Shown piece after piece: positions 33,750 through 42,791 of a stretch of DNA of 64,000 bases. Location of the stretch: assembly GCF_000226315.1 (NCBI RefSeq), contig NC_016026.1, positions 1,302,001 through 1,366,000 on the forward strand, written 5' to 3'. The notes below the pieces were generated by a model, which ran no database searches, was not told the DNA's origin, and saw only the letters and a list, made by a program, of their open reading frames with translations. Origin of the DNA: Micavibrio aeruginosavorus ARL-13 (GTDB lineage: Bacteria; Pseudomonadota; Alphaproteobacteria; Micavibrionales; Micavibrionaceae). Position 1 is the first letter of the stretch, and every line of letters begins with the position of its first letter. Position numbers and translations under genes: made by a program.

Positions 33750-36700
33750 TTACAGCTCCTGAACCTCACCCACGCCGTGGGTTTTTTGCAGGGCTTGCCG
33801 GGCCTGGGCCGAGAATGACCATGATCCAGGCAAAGTGATTTCGGCGTATTCGACATCGTTTAACGGCACATGGACAAACACGCGCGCCGGACCACGGCCT
33901 TCAACATCCAGAAGATCTTTCAATTTCTGCACAGGGGCCGCATCGGTCATAACAATACGCACCTCACGGATTTTTCCGGCCAGCGCGTCATCCAACGGGC
34001 GCAAATCGTGCACGGTCAGGCGGACCTGATCATCCTGCATTTCGGCGGCGGCTTTTAACAACAAGGCTTCGCCCGGTTCCAGAAAATCCTTCGACCGCGC
34101 CAATGTTTCGGAGAAGATCACAACTTCATACACGCCGGAGGAGTCAGAGAGTTGCAGGAACGCGAATTTGTTTCCTGATTTCTGTGACACTTTGATCTGT
34201 TTCTTCAACAGCACCCCGGCCATATCAACCGATACGGCATGGCGCGTGGCCAATTGTTCTTCCACGTTGGCCATGGTCACGATTTTCATGCGTTCCAGCT
34301 GCGCCGCCTTGGTATCCAGCGGGTGCGCGGACAGATAGAAACCAACCGCATCAAATTCATGTTTCAATTTTTCCAGCGGATCCCACGGATCGACCTTGGG
34401 AAATTCCGGCAGCCCCAATCCCGATCCACCGCCAGCCGGACCGCCGCCAAACAGGCTGGCCTGCCCCGCGGCCTTTTCCTGCGCCAGTGACTGGGCGTAG
34501 CGCATAATAATTTCGGCCCCGCCATACACGCTGGCCCGGTCGGGATGCAATTTATCAAACGCGCCGGCGCTGGCCATCTGTTCAATCTGGCGTTTGTTCA
34601 TACCGGCCGCGTCCATACGCGTTGCGAAATCGGCCAGCGTTTTATATTTACCGTTGGTATCACGTTCGACGACGATGCGTTCCATCGCCTGCGCGCCCAC
34701 GCCCTTCAGTGCGGCCAGCGCGTAACGCACCGCATCGCCCTCGACCGAGAACATGGTTTTTGATTCATTCACATCCGGCGGCAAAAGCGACAGGCCCATC
34801 TTGTCGATTTCCTGTTTGAAAATCGCCAGTTTGTCGGTGTTGCCAGCATCCAGCGTCATGGACGCCGCCATAAATTCAGTCGGGTAATTGGCCTTCAGCC
34901 ACCCGGTCCAATACGCAATCAGGGCATAGGCTGCGGCGTGGGATTTGTTGAAACCATATCCGGCGAATTTATCGATCTGGTCGAAAATATATCCGGCCTG
35001 TTCGGGATCGACGTTGTTGTGTTCTTTGGCGCCATCGACGAATTTCTGCCGTTGCGCGTCCATCTCGGCCTTAATCTTTTTACCCATGGCGCGACGAAGC
35101 AAGTCAGCGCCGCCGAGTGAGTAACCGGACAAGGCCTGCGCCGCCTGCATCACCTGTTCCTGATAGATCATGATGCCGTATGTTTCTTCCAGATACGGCT
35201 TCAGCAACGGATGCATGTAGTCGGGGTCTTCCTTGCCTTCCTTAATGGAAATATAGCGCGGAATGTTATCCATCGGGCCGGGACGATACAGGGACACGAG
35301 GGCGATAATATCTTCCAACCGGTTCGGCTTCATCCCCGTCAGGGTGGAGCGCATGCCGGAACTTTCAAGCTGGAACACACCAACCGTCTTGCCCTCGGCC
35401 AGCATTTTGTATGTTTTTTGGTCATCCAAAGGTACTTGCAGGATATTGATATCCTCGCCCTTGGATTCCTTGATCAACTCCACCGCTTTCTGAATAACCG
35501 TCATGGTTTTCAGGCCGAGGAAGTCGAATTTCACCAATCCCGCCTGTTCAACATATTTCATGTTGAACTGCGTCACCGGCATGTCCGTGCCCGGTTCGCG
35601 GTAGAGCGGCACCAATTCATGCAATGGGCGATCGCCAATCACCACACCGGCGGCGTGGGTTGAGGCATGGCGGTATAACCCTTCCAATTGCAAGGCAATG
35701 TCGACCAGTTTTGAGGTCGTTTCGTCCTTGTACAATTCGTTTTTCAGGTCCGGATCTTGCTCCAGCGCTTCTTCAAGCGTGATCGGGTTGGCCGGGTTGT
35801 TCGGGATCATTTTCGCGATCCGGTCCACCTGGCCATACGACATTTGCAAGACACGCCCCACGTCACGCACAACGGCGCGGGCTTTCAACTGACCGAACGT
35901 AATAATCTGGGCCACGTGGTCGTAACCGTAACGGTTTTGCACATACCGGATCACTTCGTCCCGTCGATCCTGACAAAAGTCCACGTCGAAGTCCGGCATA
36001 GATACACGTTCGGGGTTCAAGAAACGTTCGAACAGCAAACCGAAATGCAGCGGATCAAGGTCGGTAATTTTCAACGACCATGCGACAACGGAACCCGCAC
36101 CCGATCCCCGTCCCGGCCCCACCGGAATGTTATTATCCTTCGCCCATTTGATAAAATCAGAAACGATCAGGAAGTAACCGGGGAACCCCATTTGCACGAT
36201 CACGTTCAGTTCAAACGCCAATCGGTCGTGATAGGGTTTGGCCACTTCGGCGCGGGTCGCCTCGTCCATCGTTTCGGTGAAGACAAAATTCTGCAAACGC
36301 CAGTTCAGGCCCTCTTCCGCCTGCACCTTCAATTCATCGACTTCGGTCCGTCCACCTTCGGTGGCAAAGGGCGGCAAAATGGGATTGATCGGTTTCAGCA
36401 GGAAGGAACAGCGTTGCGCAATCCGCACCGTGTTTTCAATCGCTTCGGGAAGGTCGGAGAACAAGGCCTCCATTTCCGCCGCACTTTTAAAATAATGTTC
36501 ACGCGTTTCGCGGCGGCGGTCGGCTTCGGTAATATAACGCCCACCGGCAATGCACAGCAGTGCATCATGCGCTTCGTACATATCCTCGGTCGCGAAATAG
36601 CAATCGTTGGTGGCCACCAACGGAATGTTGTGTTTATAGGCCAGGTCGATCAACGCCTCTTCAATCTGATCTTCTTCGCGCAGATCGTGGCGTTGCAGTT

Positions 36701-37199
36701 CGATATAAAACCGCCCGTCAAAAAGCTTGGTCAAACGCTTTAAGGATTCTTCGGCAGGCTTGGGTTGATTGTGCAGAAGATACTGCCCAATTGGCCCCTT
36801 AACTCCACCACTCAGGCAAATCAAACCATCAGAATGGCCGTCCAGATTTTCCCACGTAATGTGCGGATCATCGGTGGCGCTTTCGGCGGCCATGAAAGAC
36901 TGGCTGACCAGCCAGCTGATGTTCTTGTACCCTTGCGTATTCTGTACCAACAGAACCAGATGATGCCCCTCAACACCCAGACGCATCTGGCACCCGATGA
37001 TGGGTTGCACACCGCCCTTGGCGGCCTCCAGCGCGAATTCCATTGCACCGAACAGGTTCCCCGTATCGGTAATGGCCGCCGCCGGCATGGATTTTTTCTG
37101 GCAGAGTTTGACGAGGTCCTTAACCTTGATCGCCCCTTCCGCCAATGAATAGGCGGAATGGGTGTGCAAATGGACAAAATTTGCGTGCGGTTTGGACAT
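33750..37199 (-). CDS. dnaE: DNA polymerase III alpha subunit
   Basis: DnaE is the replicative polymerase. The 1149-residue chain has an N-terminal PHP domain (FVHLHTHSAYSLAEGA), the polymerase palm with the catalytic PDFDVDFCQDRRDEV, the thumb and fingers region, a helix-hairpin-helix stretch, and a C-terminal OB-fold and beta-clamp region. ATG at 37199 gives MSKPHANFVHLHTH, matching the family. ATG at 37208 and an upstream TTG are alternatives. A palindromic repeat separates it from lolD. This is the DnaE1 type by length; no imuA/imuB genes are near. Confidence 0.96.
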   Translation of the reverse strand: MSKPHANFVHLHTHSAYSLAEGAIKVKDLVKLCQKKSMPAAAITDTGNLFGAMEFALEAAKGGVQPIIGCQMRLGVEGHHLVLLVQNTQGYKNISWLVSQSFMAAESATDDPHITWENLDGHSDGLICLSGGVKGPIGQYLLHNQPKPAEESLKRLTKLFDGRFYIELQRHDLREEDQIEEALIDLAYKHNIPLVATNDCYFATEDMYEAHDALLCIAGGRYITEADRRRETREHYFKSAAEMEALFSDLPEAIENTVRIAQRCSFLLKPINPILPPFATEGGRTEVDELKVQAEEGLNWRLQNFVFTETMDEATRAEVAKPYHDRLAFELNVIVQMGFPGYFLIVSDFIKWAKDNNIPVGPGRGSGAGSVVAWSLKITDLDPLHFGLLFERFLNPERVSMPDFDVDFCQDRRDEVIRYVQNRYGYDHVAQIITFGQLKARAVVRDVGRVLQMSYGQVDRIAKMIPNNPANPITLEEALEQDPDLKNELYKDETTSKLVDIALQLEGLYRHASTHAAGVVIGDRPLHELVPLYREPGTDMPVTQFNMKYVEQAGLVKFDFLGLKTMTVIQKAVELIKESKGEDINILQVPLDDQKTYKMLAEGKTVGVFQLESSGMRSTLTGMKPNRLEDIIALVSLYRPGPMDNIPRYISIKEGKEDPDYMHPLLKPYLEETYGIMIYQEQVMQAAQALSGYSLGGADLLRRAMGKKIKAEMDAQRQKFVDGAKEHNNVDPEQAGYIFDQIDKFAGYGFNKSHAAAYALIAYWTGWLKANYPTEFMAASMTLDAGNTDKLAIFKQEIDKMGLSLLPPDVNESKTMFSVEGDAVRYALAALKGVGAQAMERIVVERDTNGKYKTLADFATRMDAAGMNKRQIEQMASAGAFDKLHPDRASVYGGAEIIMRYAQSLAQEKAAGQASLFGGGPAGGGSGLGLPEFPKVDPWDPLEKLKHEFDAVGFYLSAHPLDTKAAQLERMKIVTMANVEEQLATRHAVSVDMAGVLLKKQIKVSQKSGNKFAFLQLSDSSGVYEVVIFSETLARSKDFLEPGEALLLKAAAEMQDDQVRLTVHDLRPLDDALAGKIREVRIVMTDAAPVQKLKDLLDVEGRGPARVFVHVPLNDVEYAEITLPGSWSFSAQARQALQKTHGVGEVQEL

Positions 37200-37257
37200 G
37201 GCCGCCATTAAACCGAATTTATGGCGGATTTCCAAGGGTGAAAACCCATCTCCCGGC

Positions 37258-37346
37258 TGTCATCCCCGCCTTGTGCGGGGATCCGGGGCCATAAATACAT
37301 GATTATCCCGGTCAATTCCGGATCCCCGCACAAGGCGGGGATGACA
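37258..37346. repeat. Intergenic palindromic repeat, copy 4
   Basis: This 89-bp element, the longest copy, starts TGTCATCCCCGCC and ends GGCGGGGATGACA. The two arms are nearly perfect inverted copies of each other (CCTTGTGCGG against CCGCACAAGG) with a 30-base AT-rich spacer. It lies between dnaE and lolD. Confidence 0.85.
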
Positions 37347-37363
37347 AGCATGAGAATACAGCC

Positions 37364-38044
37364 TTAACGGACCGTAATTTTCCCGTCTTTCAGTTCCAAC
37401 ACCCGGTCCATGCGTTTGGCCAGATCCATGTTGTGCGTGGCGATCAACGCCCCAATCCCCGCCGAACGGGTCAATTGGATCAGCATTTCAAACACATGGT
37501 CCGCCGTATGCGGGTCGAGGTTGCCCGTAGGTTCATCGGCCAGCAGGATGCGCGGTTTGTTCGCAATTGCGCGGGCAATGGCCACGCGTTGCTGTTCCCC
37601 ACCGGACAGGCGCGCCGGACGGTGATCCAACCGGTGGGCCAGACCAAGGGCGCCCAGCAATTTATCCGCCCGTGCCATGGCATCGGCCCGCGATTTGCCG
37701 GCAATCATCTGCGGGATCATCACGTTTTCCTGCGCGCTGAATTCCGGTTGCAGATTGTGAAACTGATACACGAAGCCGATAGAATCGCGGCGCAGCGATG
37801 TACGTGCGGAATCGTTCAGGTTGCTGGCGTCTTTATCACCAACCATAATCGTGCCGCCCGTCGGTTTATCGAGCAGGCCAATCATCTGCAGCAAGGTCGA
37901 TTTACCCGCACCCGATGGCCCCACCAACGCGGCAATTTCGCCAGCGCGCAGTTGCAGGTCGAGGTCCTTCAGGATCGTCAGGCTTTGATCCGCCTGATGA
38001 AATGTTTTTTCGAGGCCCTTAACGTCCAGCAGAATGTTACTCAT
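37364..38044 (-). CDS. lolD: Lipoprotein-releasing ABC transporter ATPase LolD
   Basis: LolD powers extraction of outer-membrane lipoproteins from the inner membrane for LolA. The 226-residue ATPase has Walker A GPSGAGKSTLLQ, the Q loop, the signature LSGGEQQRVAIARAI and Walker B ILLADEPTGNLD. It overlaps the permease gene by eight bases, so the two are coupled. Similar FtsE/MacB-type ATPases are the alternative, but the permease partner is LolC/E type. Confidence 0.94.
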   Translation of the reverse strand: MSNILLDVKGLEKTFHQADQSLTILKDLDLQLRAGEIAALVGPSGAGKSTLLQMIGLLDKPTGGTIMVGDKDASNLNDSARTSLRRDSIGFVYQFHNLQPEFSAQENVMIPQMIAGKSRADAMARADKLLGALGLAHRLDHRPARLSGGEQQRVAIARAIANKPRILLADEPTGNLDPHTADHVFEMLIQLTRSAGIGALIATHNMDLAKRMDRVLELKDGKITVR

Positions 38045-39278
38045 AACGCAGAGCCTCCACCGGATCGAGGCGCGCGGCGCGCCATGCCGGATACAATGTC
38101 GCCAAAATGGACAGGGTAAAGGCCATGGCGATCACGGCAATCACTTCGTTCCAATCAATCACGGCGGGCAATTTCGACAGGAAATAGATTTCTTCGCTGA
38201 ACAATTCCGTGCCGGTCAAACCTTGCAAGAATTGACGGATGGATTCGATGTTCAGGGCAAAGGCAATACCCAACGCCGTGCCAACGAACGTCCCCACGAC
38301 CCCAATGCTGGCCCCGGTCAGGATAAATATTTTCATCATACTGCGTCGTGTGGCCCCCATGGTCCGCATGATGGCAATATCGCGCCCCTTGTCCTTGACC
38401 AGCATGATCATGGATGAAATGACGTTAAACGCCGCGACCAGAATAATCATAGTCAGGATCAGGAACATAACGTTCCGTTCCACCTGCAACGCGTTCAGGA
38501 ACGAACTGTTGTTATCACGCCAATCATAAACCCCGGCAACGCCGTCAGTGATCAGGGAAATATCCCGTTTAACCGTATTCAGATGTTGCGGGTTCTTGGT
38601 GACGATTTCCAGTGAGGATACGGCCTTGCCCATCTGGTAAAACGCCTGTGCAGCATCCAGCGGCACGAAAATGAAATTCGAGTCATATTCATACATACCG
38701 ACATCGAAAATCATCGCCACGGTAAAGGTCCGGCTGCTGGGCATCCCACCAAATGGCGTCACTTTGGCCTTCGGCGAAACCAGCGTAAACGTGCTGCCGA
38801 TTTTCAAATTCAATTTTTCGGACATCAGGCGGCCGATGGCGGCGCTGTAGCCCACGAAATCCGCGGGCTCACCTTCGATGAAGTGATCAGACAAAACCGG
38901 CTTTTTCATCAGGTCATCGCGGGTCATACCACGGACCATCACGCCGGTGGAATACCCGTTAATGGTCATCAGGGCCTGGCTTTCGATGATGCCGGAAACG
39001 GATGTTACACCCGGCACATCGCCGATCTGTAACTTCATAATGCTGTAATCTTCCAGCGGTGCGCTGAGTGAATAGACGTTGATATGCCCATTCAGGCCCA
39101 GAATGCGGGTTACCAATTCCTGCCGGAATCCGTTCATCACCGACATCACGATAATCAACGTTGCCACGCCCAGCATGATACCGGCAAACGAAAATCCGGC
39201 GATAACGGATACGAATCCTTCGGCCTTGCGCGCGCGCAAATATCGTCCGGCCACCATGCGTTCAAAGGGAGAGAACAT
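38037..39278 (-). CDS. lolC: Lipoprotein-releasing permease, LolC/LolE family
   Basis: This 413-residue permease has an N-terminal membrane helix (about 24-45), a large periplasmic domain (about 45-270) and three further helices at the C-terminus, the FtsX/MacB-like layout. The start MFSPFERMVAGRYLRARKAEGFVSVIAGFS is typical of LolC/E. Only one permease gene accompanies lolD. Alphaproteobacteria often use a single LolC/E-type protein, presumably as a homodimer, so the choice of lolC over lolE is nominal. Confidence 0.92.
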   Translation of the reverse strand: MFSPFERMVAGRYLRARKAEGFVSVIAGFSFAGIMLGVATLIIVMSVMNGFRQELVTRILGLNGHINVYSLSAPLEDYSIMKLQIGDVPGVTSVSGIIESQALMTINGYSTGVMVRGMTRDDLMKKPVLSDHFIEGEPADFVGYSAAIGRLMSEKLNLKIGSTFTLVSPKAKVTPFGGMPSSRTFTVAMIFDVGMYEYDSNFIFVPLDAAQAFYQMGKAVSSLEIVTKNPQHLNTVKRDISLITDGVAGVYDWRDNNSSFLNALQVERNVMFLILTMIILVAAFNVISSMIMLVKDKGRDIAIMRTMGATRRSMMKIFILTGASIGVVGTFVGTALGIAFALNIESIRQFLQGLTGTELFSEEIYFLSKLPAVIDWNEVIAVIAMAFTLSILATLYPAWRAARLDPVEALRYE

Positions 39279-39305
39279 CGACTTCTTTACAACACCCGTA
39301 CGAGG

Positions 39306-39908
39306 TTAAAAATCATTACGGGGCATATGCCCCCGCCAGTCCAGATCCGTCACAATATTTGCATGACGGTTTTGCATTAACGTCACACGACCCGCATGCC
39401 CCTGATCCAGACGGGGATGATTGGTATCACCCCAGAATGCGGACCATGCCTTGGCCTGTTCAATCTTCTTCGGCAACATGCGGTGCCCCATCAACGGGTC
39501 ATGACGCGCGGCCTTCAGCGCATCGTCCATGGCCATAATGTTAAACAGCTTCGCCAGTTGCCGTGGCTCCGCCGCGGCATGCGACCGCGCACCTTCACGC
39601 GGCACAATGCCATGCTGTCCCATCTCAACCTGCAATGTCTGCCATTCAGTGAGAAAGGCCTGCATATACGGGCTGAAATCCGCTTTGATGGCGTCGGGCA
39701 CGGCACCCATGTAAAGCCAGGCCATGCCCGCCTTAATTTCGGCGTACCCATCACCACCATCGAAGAATTCAGACAATGCGTTCATCACATCATCCAAACG
39801 CTCCAACGGTTTAGGATTGGTGTAAACATGCTGCTCAACAATTTTTGCAAATGCGGCAGCATCCTGGTTCCAATCCATGTCCAGAAGCCATTTTTTATTC
39901 TGTCCCAT
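39306..39908 (-). CDS. Hypothetical protein, 200 residues
   Basis: I do not recognise this protein. It is hydrophilic, with no signal peptide or membrane segment, one tryptophan-rich start (MGQNKKWLLDMDW), and a middle region DGYAEIKAGMAWLYMGAVPD. The C-terminal third is rich in His and Arg (HPRLDQGHAGRVTLMQNRH). It is co-directional with proS upstream and lolC downstream (27-base gap) and probably on the same transcript. Composition and codon use look like the neighbours, so recent import is not suggested. Confidence 0.65.
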   Translation of the reverse strand: MGQNKKWLLDMDWNQDAAAFAKIVEQHVYTNPKPLERLDDVMNALSEFFDGGDGYAEIKAGMAWLYMGAVPDAIKADFSPYMQAFLTEWQTLQVEMGQHGIVPREGARSHAAAEPRQLAKLFNIMAMDDALKAARHDPLMGHRMLPKKIEQAKAWSAFWGDTNHPRLDQGHAGRVTLMQNRHANIVTDLDWRGHMPRNDF

Positions 39909-39977
39909 TCCCGTTCCCTGTTTTTATTTTTTGTTTTAAAGCCAGGGCGCTTTGAATTTTTAGAGATCAAAGCATCC

Positions 39978-41465
39978 CTAGTATGATTTACCGATCAGGA
40001 CGGTTTTCCCTTCATCAGCAAATGGCAGGCATCGCGTTGTCAGCGACAAATCTTTTTTCAGCTCGGCCAGACCAGCCTCATTGATAATCGAGGACGGCGC
40101 ACGCACGAACCCAAGCCCGCCACCTTCGTAGAACGAGCGGATATCACCCAATGTTTTGACATCGGTGATGTTATCATTGGTGAATTTACGGGCGCGGGCC
40201 AACATATCGGCCTGCATCGTATCCAGAACGGATTGCAGTGTGCCGAAAAATTCTTCGACCTTGACCGTTTTCTTGGAATCCTTGCCCAGATCGCGGCGAA
40301 TGAAGGTCAATGTGCCCTCCTCCGCTTCGCGTTGGCCAATTTCAACACGCACCGGAACGCCGCGTTTAATGCTGCCCCACATTTTATCGGGGGTACGGGC
40401 ATCGGAATTGTCGAAGTGAACGCGGAAACCGGCACGGCGCAGACCGTCGGAAATTTCCTTGCAACGCTCAATCACCATGGCGGCCCCGGCATCGTCACGA
40501 ACGATCGGGATAATGGTGACTTGGTGCGGTGCAATTTTCGGCGGCATGATCATGCCATCATCATCGCCATGCGTCATGATCAACCCGCCGATGGAGCGCG
40601 TCGAAAGCCCCCATGACGTGGTGTAGGCATGGTGTTGCTGACCATCACGGCCCTGGAATTGAATATTGCATGACTTGGCAAAATTCTGCCCCAGATCATG
40701 GGACGTACAGGCCTGCAACGCTTTGCCATCCTGCATCATTGCTTCGATGGTGAAAGTGCGCACGGCGCCGGGGAAACGTTCATCGGCAGTTTTTTCGCCC
40801 ATGATGCCCGGCATCGCCAATACGTTTTCATACAGTTCGTTATAAACCCGCAGCATTTTCATCGCATCTTCATGCGCGTCTTCTGCGGTTTCAAAGGCAT
40901 TGTGCCCTTCCTGCCACAGGAATTCGGACGTGCGCAGGAACAGGCGCGTGCGCATTTCCCACCGCATGACGTTGCACCATTGGTTCAACAGCAACGGCAA
41001 ATCGCGGTACGATTGCACCCAACGCGACATCGCATCACCGATAATGGTTTCCGATGTCGGACGGATAACGAACGGTTCTTCCAATTCCGCGGACGGGGCC
41101 GGAATCAGTTTTCCATCCGGACCCGCCTCCAAACGGTGGTGCGTTACAACTGCACATTCCTTGGCGAACCCATCGACATGCTCAGCTTCACGACTGATGA
41201 AACTCAGCGGGATCAGCAACGGAAAATACGCGTTCTGCACCCCTTCGGCCTTGATCATGTCATCCAGTGCCCGCTGGATGTTTTCCCACAGCGCAAAGCC
41301 ATAGGGTTTAATGATCATGGAACCGCGCACAGGCGAATTTTCCGCCATATCGGCGGCCTTGATGATCGCCTGATACCACTGCGGAAAATCTTCGCCTCGT
41401 GTGGGCGTAATTGCAGTTTTAACCTTCTGGCCCGAAGCAGATTGCTTCGCCTGAGCACCGGACAT
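39978..41465 (-). CDS. proS: Proline--tRNA ligase, archaeal/eukaryal (type 3) form
   Basis: This class II synthetase charges tRNA-Pro. The 495-residue chain is of the form found in archaea, eukaryotes and some bacteria, not the usual bacterial form with an editing insert or the short alphaproteobacterial one. It starts with FPQWYQAIIKAADMAENS, has motif 2 region RPTSETIIGDAMSRW, and lacks an editing insert between motifs 2 and 3. It ends with a C-terminal domain closing in Tyr (GKSY), which in the family reaches into the active site. That domain keeps only one cysteine (TRCLPF), so the usual four-Cys zinc site is gone. AGGAAGGA precedes the ATG. Confidence 0.92.
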   Translation of the reverse strand: MSGAQAKQSASGQKVKTAITPTRGEDFPQWYQAIIKAADMAENSPVRGSMIIKPYGFALWENIQRALDDMIKAEGVQNAYFPLLIPLSFISREAEHVDGFAKECAVVTHHRLEAGPDGKLIPAPSAELEEPFVIRPTSETIIGDAMSRWVQSYRDLPLLLNQWCNVMRWEMRTRLFLRTSEFLWQEGHNAFETAEDAHEDAMKMLRVYNELYENVLAMPGIMGEKTADERFPGAVRTFTIEAMMQDGKALQACTSHDLGQNFAKSCNIQFQGRDGQQHHAYTTSWGLSTRSIGGLIMTHGDDDGMIMPPKIAPHQVTIIPIVRDDAGAAMVIERCKEISDGLRRAGFRVHFDNSDARTPDKMWGSIKRGVPVRVEIGQREAEEGTLTFIRRDLGKDSKKTVKVEEFFGTLQSVLDTMQADMLARARKFTNDNITDVKTLGDIRSFYEGGGLGFVRAPSSIINEAGLAELKKDLSLTTRCLPFADEGKTVLIGKSY

Positions 41466-41513
41466 GGGCGTCCTTCCTTCTACTAATCAAATGTCAATTG
41501 TTCGCCCTCAACG

Positions 41514-41535
41514 GGCGGGTTGATTACAACCCGCC
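41514..41535 (-). other. Hairpin spanning the stop codon of the Pro/Ala-rich gene
   Basis: A perfect 9-bp stem (41514-41522 with 41527-41535) has the stop codon in its four-base loop. A second small hairpin follows. There is no T run, so this is more likely an RNA-stability or read-through control element than a terminator. Confidence 0.35.
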
Positions 41536-42480
41536 TGCGCTCGGCAATTTATCATCTTCCGGGCCACGCGGAGCCGGTGCCGGAGCGGGCGCGGGCGCCG
41601 GCGCTGGTGCAGGAACTGGCATCGCGGCAGGTGGCGGAGCCATCTCCGCCTCAGGTGCCAGGATGGTGATGTTCCCCTGATCTGCCGGCGGGGCCGACAG
41701 GGTTTCCGGGGCCTGCATTGCCGGTGCCAAAGGGGCATCCGGTGCCGGAATTGTTTCAGCCGGAACAGGCAGACTGCCTTCCGGCAACGGAGATGCCGGG
41801 GGTGCCGATGGAGCCTGAGCAGGATCCATCATCATTTCACCGCTCATCTCATCGCTCGGTACAGGAGCGGTTTCTGGTGCTGTTTCTGGGGCGGCTTCAG
41901 GCGCTGTCGCTTCCGGTGCCGGGGTTTCCTCAACAACGGCCGGAGCCTGCTCTTCAACAGCCGGTGCCATGTCCTGCACGATCGGTGCGGGTTCTTCGGT
42001 TACAGGCTCGGCCGCAACAGGTTCAGATTCAACAACCGGAGCGGCAACCTTTTTGACTTTTTTCTTCGGCGGGGCCTGCTCAACAACCGGCTTTTCGCGG
42101 CACAGCGTGTTGGTCTGGGTCGTAATGTCCATACCGTTATACATCACGCGGCCATCGCGATAAATTTCAACCAGCCCGGCATCGGCCTTCAACTCGGTCC
42201 CGGCGGGCAGCATTTTTGACAAACGCTGTTCCAGATTGATCGACATCGGAACGCGGATCACCTCACCCATACCCGGCATTTGCGGGGACAGATCAGCCGG
42301 AGCAACAGATTTGCCATGTGCATCGACACCCGGCTTGTAATTGGCCGAACCATCGCCAACAAAACCGGCGCGCGTACCGCAAACAATGCTGTCATACGCG
42401 TTTGCGTTCGTAGCAAAAAATCCGATTGAACCCGCAACAATTGCGGCGGAAATCATCAATTTAAAAGTCATCGTTTTCAT
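41524..42480 (-). CDS. Secreted Pro/Ala-rich protein, unknown function
   Basis: This 318-residue protein has a signal peptide (cleavage near NANA-YD, residue 28). A small folded region of about 100 residues follows, with two cysteines (VCGTRAG and TLCREKP) and the segment LPAGTELKADAGLVEIYRDG. After that comes a tail of nearly 190 residues made of Pro, Ala, Glu and Met, ending in a (Pro-Ala)7 run. The tail resembles wall-spanning linkers of TonB- or OmpA-associated proteins, but no peptidoglycan-binding domain is present. It lies between the DUF1467 gene and proS. I do not assign a function. Confidence 0.7.
   Translation of the reverse strand: MKTMTFKLMISAAIVAGSIGFFATNANAYDSIVCGTRAGFVGDGSANYKPGVDAHGKSVAPADLSPQMPGMGEVIRVPMSINLEQRLSKMLPAGTELKADAGLVEIYRDGRVMYNGMDITTQTNTLCREKPVVEQAPPKKKVKKVAAPVVESEPVAAEPVTEEPAPIVQDMAPAVEEQAPAVVEETPAPEATAPEAAPETAPETAPVPSDEMSGEMMMDPAQAPSAPPASPLPEGSLPVPAETIPAPDAPLAPAMQAPETLSAPPADQGNITILAPEAEMAPPPAAMPVPAPAPAPAPAPAPAPRGPEDDKLPSAGGL
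41573..41617. repeat. GC-rich simple repeat encoding (Pro-Ala)n
   Basis: About 45 bases of near-repeats of the hexamer family GGAGCG/GGCGCC/GGTGCC encode alternating Pro and Ala at the end of the secreted protein. It is a low-complexity tract within a gene and probably variable in length between strains. Confidence 0.6.
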
Positions 42481-42495
42481 GGTGCCGGGCTCCCC

Positions 42496-42747
42496 TTACT
42501 GCATCTGGCTGGCGATATATCGATAATCTATTATCCCACTGTCAATCAACACATAAACGCAAACCCAGAGGAACGCGGCTATGACCGTTGTGACAACGCA
42601 TTTAATTCCCATATTGGCGGCGATCGGGGCGCTGGAGGCCATGCCCGGCTCCGGCCTGCGCGGCGGCTGGACCTTCCATGGCAAAACCACGAATAAAGTC
42701 ACCCACCAAATCAGAAGATACACAACGATTCCGGTAAACCAGGTCAT
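42496..42747 (-). CDS. DUF1467 family membrane protein
   Basis: This 83-residue protein has two membrane helices (about 4-23 and 51-72). The conserved pattern WFTGIVVYLLIWWVTLFVVLPW is followed by a Pro-rich loop with PGMASSAP, as in the DUF1467 family of alphaproteobacteria. The function is unknown. Genes of this family are regularly found beside nuo, birA and RNase J genes in this class, and the same order is seen here. Confidence 0.85.
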   Translation of the reverse strand: MTWFTGIVVYLLIWWVTLFVVLPWKVQPPRRPEPGMASSAPIAANMGIKCVVTTVIAAFLWVCVYVLIDSGIIDYRYIASQMQ

Positions 42748-42791
42748 TGCAACCTCAATTCCATAATTTTGAAATGTTTAATCCGGATGGA

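Noticed and set aside
41573-41617. GC-rich repeat tract as a CRISPR or satellite
   Set aside because: It is an in-frame (Pro-Ala)n coding tract with no spacers.
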